Assembly (NCBI GenBank): GCA_900765165.1
Contig: CAAFQR010000063.1
Span: 1-21,731, forward strand
Source of the DNA: Veillonellaceae bacterium
GTDB lineage: Bacteria; Bacillota; Negativicutes; Veillonellales; Veillonellaceae
Length of the DNA: 21,731 nt
Direction: 5' to 3'
The notes beneath the pieces were generated by a model. It did no database searches and was not told the DNA's origin. It saw only the letters and a program-made list of their open reading frames with translations. Shown in pieces: positions 14,612-21,653 of the stretch. Numbering within the stretch: position 1 is the stretch's first letter; the number at the start of each line of letters is the position of its first letter. Made by a program: the position numbers and the translations under genes.

Positions 14612-15886
14612 ATGGATTATCTTCTTGACCTTATCATGATTCCTATACAGGTCATCATCGTGTTCTACACGATTTACTATTTTGTGTTGGCCGTATTTGG
14701 AATGTGGCGAAGGAAAGAAAAAAAGAATTATACGCCTAAAAACTCATTTGCCATAATTGTTTGCGCTCATAACGAAGAGGCTGTTGTGGGACAGCTGGTG
14801 GAGAATCTGAAAATTTTAGATTATCCCAAGGATTTATACGACATTTTTGTCGTTGCCGATAATTGCACAGACCACACGGCGGACATTGCTCGTGCCGCCG
14901 GTGCGAACGTGCACGAACGGTTCAATACCGAAGAGGTAGGCAAAGGCTTTGCTATGGGTTGGATGTTTGATCGTGTTTTCGAAATGGATCGAAAATACGA
15001 TGCGTTTGTTATTTTTGATGCGGATAACCTTGTGCATCCGCAATTCTTGCTTGAAATGAACGATCATCTGGAAAAAGGCGAACCGGTAATTCAAGGTTAC
15101 TTGAATGCTAAGAACCCGACAGATACATGGGTAGCAGGTACCTTTGCTATCGCTTTCTGGATGGTTAACCACATGTGGCATTTGGCTAAGTACAATCTGG
15201 GCTTGTCCACGGCGTTGGGCGGCACGGGTATGTGTATCCGTTGCGACATCATCCGTGACTACGGCTGGGATTGCAATTGCTTAACCGAAGACATGGAATT
15301 TTCTATGAAATTACTTATTCACGGCATCAAAACGACGTGGGCTCATGACGCCATCGTATACGATGAAAAGCCGTTAGGCTTCATGCAGTCCTGGCGTCAG
15401 CGTAAGCGCTGGGCGCAAGGTCACTTTGACTGCGGTGAACGGTATATACCGAAGCTGTTTGTAGAAGGTATCAAACAAGGGGACTATCACATTTTGGACG
15501 GTATTGTGCAGATTAGCCAGCCGTACTTCCTGTTAGTTTCGGCCTTCTATTTGATTATGACGTACATTAACGCCTATCATCAGGTATATACGAACATTAT
15601 TTACCAAATTCTGCCGGTTACCGTATGGACCATCATCGGTGTCGGTCAGTATTTATTCCCGCTTATCGTATTGGCTACTATTAAGGTACCGCCTAAGGTG
15701 TGGTTATACTATTTGGTATATCCAATCTTCATGTACACCTGGGTGCCTGTTACGTTCCTTGGCTACCTCAATCGTCACAACAAGGTATGGGCGCACACGC
15801 AGCATACTCGTGGCGTTGCGTTAGGTGAAGTCAAGCTGACGCGTATGGGCAGCGTAAGCAAAAAAGAGGATAAAACGGAAGAGTAG
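14612..15886 (+). CDS. Membrane glycosyltransferase family 2 (processive PgaC/cellulose-synthase-like)
   Basis: Likely transfers sugars from a nucleotide-sugar donor to a growing or lipid-linked glycan. The 424 residues start with a membrane segment (about 8-31). A GT2 domain follows, with C-A-H-N-E-E (51-56), D83 in A-D-N-C-T-D, D-A-D at 136-138, catalytic-base T-E-D at 225-227, and Q-R-K-R-W at 263-267, the signature of processive enzymes. Three more membrane segments lie around 304-322, 337-357 and 364-386. The tail K-V-W-A-H-T-Q-H-T-R resembles the W-x-x-T-x-R end of polysaccharide synthases. No partner deacetylase or c-di-GMP-binding domain is seen, so the polymer is unknown. It sits between pssA and surE, 14 bases before the latter. 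Confidence 0.88.
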   Translation: MDYLLDLIMIPIQVIIVFYTIYYFVLAVFGMWRRKEKKNYTPKNSFAIIVCAHNEEAVVGQLVENLKILDYPKDLYDIFVVADNCTDHTADIARAAGANVHERFNTEEVGKGFAMGWMFDRVFEMDRKYDAFVIFDADNLVHPQFLLEMNDHLEKGEPVIQGYLNAKNPTDTWVAGTFAIAFWMVNHMWHLAKYNLGLSTALGGTGMCIRCDIIRDYGWDCNCLTEDMEFSMKLLIHGIKTTWAHDAIVYDEKPLGFMQSWRQRKRWAQGHFDCGERYIPKLFVEGIKQGDYHILDGIVQISQPYFLLVSAFYLIMTYINAYHQVYTNIIYQILPVTVWTIIGVGQYLFPLIVLATIKVPPKVWLYYLVYPIFMYTWVPVTFLGYLNRHNKVWAHTQHTRGVALGEVKLTRMGSVSKKEDKTEE

Positions 15887-15900
15887 AAAGGGACACAGCC

Positions 15901-16668
15901 ATGCACATTTTACTGAGTAATGATGACGGTGTTTGGGCGAAAGGCCTCTGTGATTTGGCGGCCGAACTAGCTAAAACGCATCGGGTCACCATTGTGGCAC
16001 CGGAGCTTGAGCAAAGTGCCAAATCGCATGCGCTGACCATTCATACACCGGTTAGATTGCGCAAATTTTCCGAGCCCGGCGACAATCCGATGCGCTATGC
16101 CGTAACGGGTACGCCGACGGACTGTGTGAAGTTTGCCTTATCCTATTTTCTCGCTGATGAAATGCCGGACCTCGTTATCTCCGGTGTGAATAACGGCTTT
16201 AATCTTGGCTCCGATGCGCTCTATTCCGGTACCGTTGGTGCCGCTATGGAAGCACTTATCTTTGACGTACCGGCCTTGGCCGTATCCGTTGAACGATACA
16301 ATAAAGATCGGTCTGCTGAAATCATGCCCTTCATCAACGAGTTTGTAACGGAAGTCTTTGGTCGTCGTAAGTACCATGGACTGTTGAACATGAACTTTGC
16401 TAAAGAAGGTCCTGTAGGTTGGGAAAATACGGAAATCCTGAACCAAGGCTTACAGATTTATCGCGACATCATCGATGCTCGTGAAGATCGCCGTGGTCAC
16501 AAATACTACTGGATTGGCGGTAAACTTGCTTTCGAACCGGAAGCGGTGCCTACCGACGTAGCAGAGATTAAAAACGGTAAGATTACCGTTGTAGCACTGG
16601 ACTGGCGGCAGCAAGATGCGGTTGGGACAAAGAAAATGACGGAAATGCTTAAGGATATTAAAGGTTAA
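15901..16668 (+). CDS. surE: 5'/3'-nucleotidase SurE
   Basis: Metal-dependent phosphatase that removes phosphate from nucleoside monophosphates, often linked to stress survival and repair. The 255-residue protein begins M-H-I-L-L-S-N-D-D-G with metal ligands D8 and D9, S39 in Q-S-A-K-S, and N97 in S-G-V-N-N-G-F-N-L-G-S-D-A-L-Y-S-G-T-V. These match the SurE fold motifs in order and spacing. The ATG follows AAAGGGA, 14 bases after the GT2 stop. It is the last gene of the run, with a terminator 90 bases after the stop. Its classical neighbour pcm is absent. Confidence 0.95.
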   Translation: MHILLSNDDGVWAKGLCDLAAELAKTHRVTIVAPELEQSAKSHALTIHTPVRLRKFSEPGDNPMRYAVTGTPTDCVKFALSYFLADEMPDLVISGVNNGFNLGSDALYSGTVGAAMEALIFDVPALAVSVERYNKDRSAEIMPFINEFVTEVFGRRKYHGLLNMNFAKEGPVGWENTEILNQGLQIYRDIIDAREDRRGHKYYWIGGKLAFEPEAVPTDVAEIKNGKITVVALDWRQQDAVGTKKMTEMLKDIKG

Positions 16669-16727
16669 ATAAGTTAAGGGAACTTTTCCGTTTTTATAAG
16701 AAAAAGAAAAGTAGTTAAATTACTAGC

Positions 16728-16753
16728 GTGAATAGTGTAAGAAGTGAATAGTG
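16728..16753 (+). repeat. Tandem GTGAATAGTG decamers, third copy at 2732
   Basis: GTGAATAGTG occurs at 16728-16737 and 16744-16753, 16 bases start to start, and again at 2732-2741 in the tyrS-ppsA gap. The first copy here and the distant one share GTGAATAGTGTA. Both places are next to an intrinsic terminator. Could be remnants of a dispersed intergenic repeat or protein sites. Confidence 0.45.
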
Positions 16754-16756
16754 AGT

Positions 16757-16787
16757 AAAAGGACGTGCCTTCAGGCACGTCCTTTTT
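16757..16787 (+). terminator. Intrinsic terminator of the guaB-surE operon
   Basis: AAAAGGACGTGCC (16757-16769), loop TTCA, GGCACGTCCTTTT (16774-16786), then one more T: a perfect 13-bp stem with a T-run. Confidence 0.93.
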
Positions 16788-16865
16788 GCATGCACAAAAG
16801 TCAATTGACATTGCTAAATCCATATATAAGTCTAGGGAATTTAAAACGCCAGTACTTATAAGGGT

Positions 16866-16896
16866 TATCACTGAAAGTGATAGGAGCTTTGCAAAG
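16866..16896 (+). promoter_or_regulatory. Two inverted repeats just upstream of the -35 box
   Basis: TATCACT-GAA-AGTGATA (16866-16882) is a perfect 7-bp inverted repeat. CTTTGCAAAG (16887-16896) is a perfect 10-bp palindrome ending 7 bases before the -35. The position suits an activator. Neither is found before the second amidohydrolase gene. Confidence 0.5.
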
Positions 16897-16903
16897 AGTG
16901 TTC

Positions 16904-16937
16904 TTGACATATAGACACTAATGCACTACCATTGGTA
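16904..16937 (+). promoter_or_regulatory. Promoter of amidohydrolase 1, palindrome over the -10
   Basis: Consensus TTGACA (16904-16909), 17-base spacer, weak -10 TACCAT (16927-16932). The -10 lies inside the 11-bp palindrome TACCATTGGTA (16927-16937). The 42-base stretch 16900-16941 matches 20101-20142 at 36 positions by hand count, although nothing else in the two upstream regions aligns. Conservation of -35, spacing and palindrome suggests shared control. Confidence 0.7.
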
Positions 16938-16973
16938 CATACATTAAGTTCTATACATACATTTATGTAGTAT

Positions 16974-17014
16974 GAATGGACATTGTAACGTATTTACGGG
17001 TAACAGTTCCATTC
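16974..17014 (+). promoter_or_regulatory. Long hairpin in the 5' leader of amidohydrolase 1
   Basis: GAATGGA (16974-16980) pairs with TCCATTC (17008-17014). After a bulged C, ATTGT (16982-16986) pairs with ACAGT (17003-17007), with one U-G pair favouring + strand RNA. CGTA-TT-TACG (16989-16998) closes the tip. It ends 34 bases before the start codon. No T-run follows, so it is not an attenuator by itself. Confidence 0.5.
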
Positions 17015-17048
17015 AAATGTAGCTAGAGAGCTGAGAGGAGTTGATACT

Positions 17049-18278
17049 ATGTCAAATGAAGCTGTGGCTGCCAATCAGGGCGCGACGACCGAATTGACAG
17101 ACCGCATCCGTTCGTTGATGAATGAATACGGAAATCAGGTTATAGAATGGCGTCGTTACTTCCACCAATATCCGGAGCTGAGCCTCCAGGAAGTGGAAAC
17201 GACGAAACGAATTGCTGCTGAGTTAGATAAGTTAGGCATTCCGTATGAAATCAATACGGAAAAGAATACGGGCTTAGTAGCAACAATCCAAGGTGGTAAG
17301 CCGGGCAAGACCATAACGCTTCGCGCTGATATTGATGCGTTACCGGTAACTGAATTGACTGATGCCGACTTCAAGTCCAAGAATCCCGGTTGCATGCATG
17401 CTTGTGGTCATGATGCTCACATGTCGGTGCTCTTAGGCGCGGCGAAGATTTTGCAGCAAGTGAAGGATGATCTTCACGGTAAAGTGTACTTGCTTTTCCA
17501 GCCATCGGAAGAAGATGGGGAAGGATCGCCGTACATGCGTCGCTTCGGCACTTGGTATGAAGAATCCGATGCCATCTTTGGTGGTCACATCTGGATTGAT
17601 TTACCGGCCGGCAAGATTAACATCGAAGAAGGTCACCGCATGGCAGGCGCCTGGGAATTCCACATTTATGTACATGGCAAACAAGGTCACGGTGCTCAAC
17701 CGCATTTATCTATTGATACCATCGTGACGGCTTCGGCTATTGTCATGAACCTGCAGCCCATCGTGTCTCGTCATTTTAGTCCCCTTGATTCTGTTGTTGT
17801 TACTGTTGGTAAAATTACCGCCGGTGACCGCTACAATGTCATTTCCGGCGAAGCGCACTTAGAAGGGACTATCCGTTATTTCAGCGAAGAAATTGGCAAA
17901 GATTTAAAAGAAACGCTGGTACATGTAGCGAAGACGACGGCTGAAGCCTACGGTGCTACGGCAGAAGTAACGTTCCGTCAGATGGGTGCTACCTTAACGA
18001 ATGACGCAAAGCTGGCTCAGGTTGGTCAGCGGGCTGTAACGAAGCTGTTAGGCGAAGCTACGTTAGCACCGATGGAAAAGACCATGGGTGGTGAAGATTT
18101 CTCATTCTACTTAGATAAGAAACCAGGCTGTTACGCCTTCTTCGGCATTAAAAATCCGGAGTTGGGAGCCGTACATTCCCACCACAGCAATTATTTCACC
18201 ATCGACGAAAGCGCCTTACCAAAGGCGGCCGGTGTGTACGCTGAGTACACGGCGGAATTCTTAAATGGTGATGATTAA
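17049..18278 (+). CDS. M20D amidohydrolase 1 (N-acyl amino acid / aminobenzoyl-glutamate hydrolase type)
   Basis: Cytoplasmic metallo-enzyme predicted to cleave an amide bond of an N-acyl amino acid or small peptide. The 409 residues show the M20D pattern: R-A-D-I-D-A-L-P-V (92-100), C119 and H121 in H-A-C-G-H-D, E154-E155 in P-S-E-E, H180 in G-G-H-I, and the last ligand around H376-H379 in V-H-S-H-H-S. The dimerisation domain starts near 200 (G-H-G-A-Q-P-H-L). The ATG follows GAGAGGAG. It leads a set with a DUF3311 peptide and a sodium symporter, suggesting that the symporter imports its substrate. It is ~82% identical, without gaps, to the gene at 20173. Substrate is not determined; hippurate- and indoleacetyl-amino-acid hydrolases belong to the same family. 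Confidence 0.9.
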   Translation: MSNEAVAANQGATTELTDRIRSLMNEYGNQVIEWRRYFHQYPELSLQEVETTKRIAAELDKLGIPYEINTEKNTGLVATIQGGKPGKTITLRADIDALPVTELTDADFKSKNPGCMHACGHDAHMSVLLGAAKILQQVKDDLHGKVYLLFQPSEEDGEGSPYMRRFGTWYEESDAIFGGHIWIDLPAGKINIEEGHRMAGAWEFHIYVHGKQGHGAQPHLSIDTIVTASAIVMNLQPIVSRHFSPLDSVVVTVGKITAGDRYNVISGEAHLEGTIRYFSEEIGKDLKETLVHVAKTTAEAYGATAEVTFRQMGATLTNDAKLAQVGQRAVTKLLGEATLAPMEKTMGGEDFSFYLDKKPGCYAFFGIKNPELGAVHSHHSNYFTIDESALPKAAGVYAEYTAEFLNGDD

Positions 18279-18369
18279 CAGCAGCTGCGTTCTAAGATGA
18301 GCGCAGGTGTACCTTAAGGCGACGAGTGATTGCTAACCTTACAGGCTTGGCTTGAAAGGAGAGAGAACA

Positions 18370-18561
18370 ATGAGAATTTTATTAACAGCAATTCCTTTTA
18401 TCTGGATTATCCTGTGCTTGCCGTGGGCTAATCGAGTGGAACCGACTTTGGACGGCATTCCGTTCTTGGCCGTTTGGATTCAGCTCGGCGTATTGATTAC
18501 GTCGTTCTGCCTCGGTGCCTTGTATCACTATGATAAAAAACACCGTAAAGATGAAGATTAA
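18370..18561 (+). CDS. Small DUF3311 membrane protein (YhjC-like)
   Basis: A 63-residue protein with two membrane segments (about 3-19 and 31-53) joined by P-W-A-N-R-V-E-P-T-L-D-G-I-P-F, the conserved DUF3311 loop. The tail is highly charged. Such peptides are encoded next to sodium:solute symporters (B. subtilis yhjC with yhjB) and are assumed to be accessory subunits, like the small partners of some other SSS carriers; the role is not proven. The ATG at 18370 follows AAAGGAGAG. It starts 91 bases after amidohydrolase 1 with no terminator between, and 21 bases before the symporter. Confidence 0.88.
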   Translation: MRILLTAIPFIWIILCLPWANRVEPTLDGIPFLAVWIQLGVLITSFCLGALYHYDKKHRKDED

Positions 18562-18582
18562 CAGACAAAAGGAGTGATTATT

Positions 18583-20043
18583 ATGGATTTAATCGGCTTA
18601 GTAGTGCTGTTTGTCTTTATCATCGGCATTGCAATTTTAGGGGCTCTACCGGGGCTGAGAGCCGGTAAAATGTCCGCCGATAGCTGGGCCTTAGGTGGTC
18701 GTAGCTTTGGTCGGTGGCTCACTTGGTTTATTATGGCTGGTGAAGTTTACACCGCCTTCGCTTTCTTAGGTGGCAGTGGTTGGGCCTACTCCCGTGGCGG
18801 CCCGGTTTTCTACATCCTCGGCTATGGTGCCTTGGGCTATGTAGTTGGTTACCATCTGTTGCCTCGCTTCACGAAATACGGTCATAAGCATGGTCTTATC
18901 ACCCAGGGCGACCTGGTTGAATATTTGTACAATGACCGTGCCCTCGGTATTCTAGTATCTGTTATCGGCGTGTTATTCCTCTTGCCGTACCTGCAGTTGC
19001 AGCTCACCGCATTAGGTCTTATCGTAGAAGTAACGTCCTTAGGCGCCATTCCGCGGGCCACGGCTATGATTATCGCCTTCGTCATGGTTGCGTTATTCGT
19101 ATTCCTTAGCGGCCTTCGTGGTGTTGCGTCCACTGCCGTTATCAAAGACGTGGTTATGATTGCGGCTATGCTTTTCTTCGGTATCTACTTGCCGACGCAT
19201 TACTATGGTGGCGTTGGCCAGATGATGGCGCAGATTGAAGCTGTTAAGCCTGGTTTTGTCTTATTCCCGGGCGGCACGAAGAACCTGGATGTTATTTGGG
19301 GCATGTCCACCTTGGTCGTAACGGCCTGTGGCTTCTACATGTGGCCGCACTTCACGACGAATGCCTTCAGTGCGAAGGATCCGGACGTACCGCGTCACAA
19401 CGCTGTATGGTTGCCGATTTGCCATTTGCTCTTGATTTTCCCGATGATCATCGGCTTCACCGCCGTGTTGGTATATGCTAACAACCCGTTGAAAACGCCG
19501 GATATGGCATTCTTGAACTTGGTAAAGGATACGTTCCCCACTTGGGTATTGGGCATCATCGGTGGTGCCGGTGCCTTGGCTTGTATGATTCCGGCAGCTG
19601 ACTTGCTGTTGTCCACGTCGCTTTTGATTTCCCGTAACATTTACGTGAAAGGGATTCGCGGCGGCAATAAACACATCAGCGGCGATCACATGAAGAACGT
19701 AGCGCGCTACTTAATCCTCGTGTTGACGGCTGTCGCGTTGTACTTGTCCATTTTCCATTCCAACTTCTTGGTTAACCTGTTACTTATGGGTTACAGCGGT
19801 GTTACGCAGTTCTTCCCGTTGTTGGCCGTTGGCATCTTCTGGAAAAACGCCAGCCGCATCGGTGCTTACTGTGGCTTAATCGTTGGCGAAATTCTCGTCT
19901 TCGTCTTGATGCTCGGTAAGATGGATCCGTTGCCTGTATTCGGCGGCCACCTGAACGCCGGTTTCGTTGCCTTAGTTTGCAACCTTATCGTGTTCTTAGT
20001 TGTGAGCCTCGCTACCAGCGCTGGTAAAGCAAAAGTTGAATAG
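18583..20043 (+). CDS. Sodium:solute symporter family permease
   Basis: Predicted Na+-coupled uptake carrier of the SSS family (TC 2.A.21), inner membrane. The 486 residues contain about 13 hydrophobic segments. Family-like stretches include A-L-G-G-R-S-F-G-R-W in the first loop, G-L-R-G-V-A-S-T-A-V-I-K-D near the middle, and G-Y-S-G-V-T-Q-F-F-P-L-L toward the end. The ATG at 18583 is used; an in-frame GTG at 18574 lies inside the AAAGGAGTG ribosome site. Closest architecture is YhjB with its DUF3311 partner. The substrate cannot be read from sequence; the amidohydrolase context points to an acylated amino acid, peptide or carboxylate. It ends at a clear terminator. Confidence 0.9.
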   Translation: MDLIGLVVLFVFIIGIAILGALPGLRAGKMSADSWALGGRSFGRWLTWFIMAGEVYTAFAFLGGSGWAYSRGGPVFYILGYGALGYVVGYHLLPRFTKYGHKHGLITQGDLVEYLYNDRALGILVSVIGVLFLLPYLQLQLTALGLIVEVTSLGAIPRATAMIIAFVMVALFVFLSGLRGVASTAVIKDVVMIAAMLFFGIYLPTHYYGGVGQMMAQIEAVKPGFVLFPGGTKNLDVIWGMSTLVVTACGFYMWPHFTTNAFSAKDPDVPRHNAVWLPICHLLLIFPMIIGFTAVLVYANNPLKTPDMAFLNLVKDTFPTWVLGIIGGAGALACMIPAADLLLSTSLLISRNIYVKGIRGGNKHISGDHMKNVARYLILVLTAVALYLSIFHSNFLVNLLLMGYSGVTQFFPLLAVGIFWKNASRIGAYCGLIVGEILVFVLMLGKMDPLPVFGGHLNAGFVALVCNLIVFLVVSLATSAGKAKVE

Positions 20044-20057
20044 TTTTCAGTGAAATA

Positions 20058-20090
20058 AACAGCCTTCTCCGTCCGTGAGAGGGCTGTTTT
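20058..20090 (+). terminator. Intrinsic terminator of the symporter operon
   Basis: AACAGCCTTCTC (20058-20069) pairs with GAGAGGGCTGTT (20077-20088), 12 bp with one U-G pair, then TTTT. The next -35 box starts 14 bases after the T-run. Confidence 0.9.
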
Positions 20091-20104
20091 CGTGTTACCC
20101 GTTC

Positions 20105-20137
20105 TTGACAAATAAACACTGATGCTCTACCATTGGT
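20105..20137 (+). promoter_or_regulatory. Promoter of amidohydrolase 2, same palindrome
   Basis: TTGACA (20105-20110), 17-base spacer, TACCAT (20128-20133), with the palindrome ACCATTGGT at 20129-20137. A second copy of the promoter at 16904. Here the leader is only about 35 bases and lacks the hairpin. Confidence 0.7.
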
Positions 20138-20172
20138 GCGTATATAGAAAAAATTCGAAAGAGGTTGAGACT

Positions 20173-21402
20173 ATGTCAGATAAAGCTTTGGGGGCTAATA
20201 CAGGTGCGTCGACTGAATTGACTGACCGCATTCGTTCTTTGATGAATGAATACGCTGATCAGGTCATCGAGTGGCGCCGTTATTTCCATAAATATCCAGA
20301 ATTGAGCATGCAGGAGTTTGAAACAACGAAACGCATCGTCGCTGAGTTAGACAAAATGGGGATTCCCTATGAAATTAACCCGGAGAAGAACACCGGTTTG
20401 GTTGCTACCATTCAAGGTGGTAAACCGGGCAAGACGGTGGCTCTTCGCTCCGATATTGATGGCCTGCCGGTAACGGAAATGACCGGTGTAGACTTTGCAT
20501 CTACGGTTCCTGGTTGTATGCATGCCTGCGGTCACGATGGTCATATGTCGGTGCTCTTAGGGGCTGCCAAAATTTTGCAGGAAGTTAAAGACGATTTGCA
20601 CGGCAAGGTGTACTTGGTGTTCCAAGCCTCGGAAGAGAATGGGGAAGGCTCGAAGTACATGCGCCGCTTTGGCACGTGGTACGACGAATCCGATTCCATC
20701 TTTGGTGGCCATATTTGGATTGACTTGCCGGCCGGTAAAATCAATCTTGAAGCTGGTGACCGCATGGCCGCCGCTTGGGAATTCCACATCTATGTACATG
20801 GCAAACAGGGTCATGGCGCACAGCCGCATTTATCGATTGATACGATTGTAGCATCGTCGGCCATTGTCATGAATTTGCAGTCTATCGTGTCGCGTCGTTT
20901 TAGTCCGCTGGACTCTGTCGTTCTGACAGTTGGCAAAGTAACCGGTGGTGACCGCTACAATGTGATTTCGGGGGAAACACATATGGAAGGGACCCTGCGT
21001 TATTTCAGCAAGCAGAATGGCAAAGACCTCATGGACCTTTTGGTGCATGTGGCGAAGACGACTGCCGAAGCGTACGGCGCCACCGTAGACGTTACGTTCC
21101 GTCAAATGGGCGAAGCGCTATCCAATGATGCTGAGCATGCGAAGATTGGTCAGCGCGCCGTAAGCAAGCTACTCGGTGAAGACACACTGGCACCGATGGA
21201 AAAGACCATGGGCGCTGAAGACTTTGCGTTCTACCTGTCAGAAAAACCAGGCTGCTTTGCCTTCTTCGGCATTGCCAATCCGGAACTGGGAGCCGTACAT
21301 TCCCACCATAGCAATAATTTTACCATCGATGAAAGCGCCTTGCCTAAGGCAGCCGGTGTGTATGCTCAATACGCAGCGGAATTCTTGAACGGGAACGAAT
21401 AA
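20173..21402 (+). CDS. M20D amidohydrolase 2 (paralogue of the gene at 17049)
   Basis: Same 409-residue length and the same metal-ligand pattern as amidohydrolase 1: C119, H121, E154-E155, H180 and H376-H379. About 74 residues differ by hand count (~82% identity) with no gaps. Changes cluster in the N-terminal ~15 residues, 105-112, and 285-325. Near the active site H-D-A-H becomes H-D-G-H (residue 123), Q-P-S-E-E becomes Q-A-S-E-E (152), and M-G-G-E-D becomes M-G-A-E-D, hinting at a shifted substrate range. The ATG at 20173 follows GAGGTTGAG; an upstream in-frame opening at 20122 overlaps the promoter and is rejected. Many synonymous changes mean the duplication is not recent. It is monocistronic, between its own promoter and terminator. 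Confidence 0.9.
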   Translation: MSDKALGANTGASTELTDRIRSLMNEYADQVIEWRRYFHKYPELSMQEFETTKRIVAELDKMGIPYEINPEKNTGLVATIQGGKPGKTVALRSDIDGLPVTEMTGVDFASTVPGCMHACGHDGHMSVLLGAAKILQEVKDDLHGKVYLVFQASEENGEGSKYMRRFGTWYDESDSIFGGHIWIDLPAGKINLEAGDRMAAAWEFHIYVHGKQGHGAQPHLSIDTIVASSAIVMNLQSIVSRRFSPLDSVVLTVGKVTGGDRYNVISGETHMEGTLRYFSKQNGKDLMDLLVHVAKTTAEAYGATVDVTFRQMGEALSNDAEHAKIGQRAVSKLLGEDTLAPMEKTMGAEDFAFYLSEKPGCFAFFGIANPELGAVHSHHSNNFTIDESALPKAAGVYAQYAAEFLNGNE

Positions 21403-21415
21403 GTCGCGTGAAAAG

Positions 21416-21448
21416 AACAGCCTTTCCCTGAGTGGGAGAGGCTGTTTT
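21416..21448 (+). terminator. Intrinsic terminator of amidohydrolase 2
   Basis: AACAGCCTTTCCC (21416-21428), loop TGAGT, GGGAGAGGCTGTT (21434-21446), then TT: 13 bp with one U-G pair. Outer arms AACAGCC/GGCTGTT equal those of the terminator at 20058. Confidence 0.9.
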
Positions 21449-21455
21449 GTTGTTA

Positions 21456-21485
21456 TTGACAAGAATTCTTTATATATAGTATAAT
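21456..21485 (+). promoter_or_regulatory. tRNA-Leu promoter
   Basis: TTGACA (21456-21461), 18-base spacer, TATAAT (21480-21485), both perfect, 27 bases before the tRNA. Starts 8 bases after the previous T-run. Confidence 0.88.
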
Positions 21486-21512
21486 TTTTAAGTATTCTAC
21501 ATACAGACATAT

Positions 21513-21596
21513 GCGGTTGTGGTGGAATGGCAGACACGCTGTCTTCAGGCGGCAGTGCTTTCGGGCGTGCGGGTTCAACTCCCGCCAACCGCACCA
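21513..21596 (+). tRNA. tRNA-Leu (anticodon CAG)
   Basis: Acceptor GCGGTTG (21513-21519) pairs perfectly with CAACCGC (21586-21592). Discriminator A and encoded CCA follow (21594-21596). The anticodon stem CTGTC/GGCAG encloses loop TTCAGGC with anticodon CAG at 21546-21548, reading CUG. A long variable arm (21556-21568) and T-arm GCGGG-TTCAACT-CCCGC are as expected for class II tRNA-Leu. It has its own promoter and terminator, so it is a single-gene unit. Confidence 0.97.
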
Positions 21597-21603
21597 AATG
21601 CTT

Positions 21604-21647
21604 AAAAATAAGCGGCCTACGAAATGTTCGTAAGCTGCTTATTTTTT
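21604..21647. terminator. tRNA-Leu terminator, probably bidirectional
   Basis: AAAAATAAGCGGC (21604-21616) pairs with GCTGCTTATTTTT, with a further TACGAA/TTCGTA helix and loop ATG at the tip, then more T. One G-U pair and one C-A mismatch on the + strand. The A-rich 5' side gives a T-run on the other strand as well. Confidence 0.88.
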
Positions 21648-21653
21648 ATTAGC

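Larger units (their letters stand above)
16669..17048. other. Gene-free control region between surE and the first amidohydrolase
   Basis: No coding frame is supported in these 380 bases. They hold, in order: two copies of GTGAATAGTG (16728-16753); the surE terminator (16757-16787); the palindromic TGCATGCA just after it; two inverted repeats (16866-16896); a promoter with a palindrome over the -10 (16904-16937); a leader hairpin (16974-17014); and the GAGAGGAG ribosome site. Confidence 0.7.

Noticed and set aside
21238..21597. A 119-codon - strand frame starting in the tRNA-Leu
   Set aside because: Its N-terminus is the reverse complement of the tRNA (the known M-V-R-L-A-G-V-E-P-A artefact), and the rest is antisense to the terminator and amidohydrolase 2.
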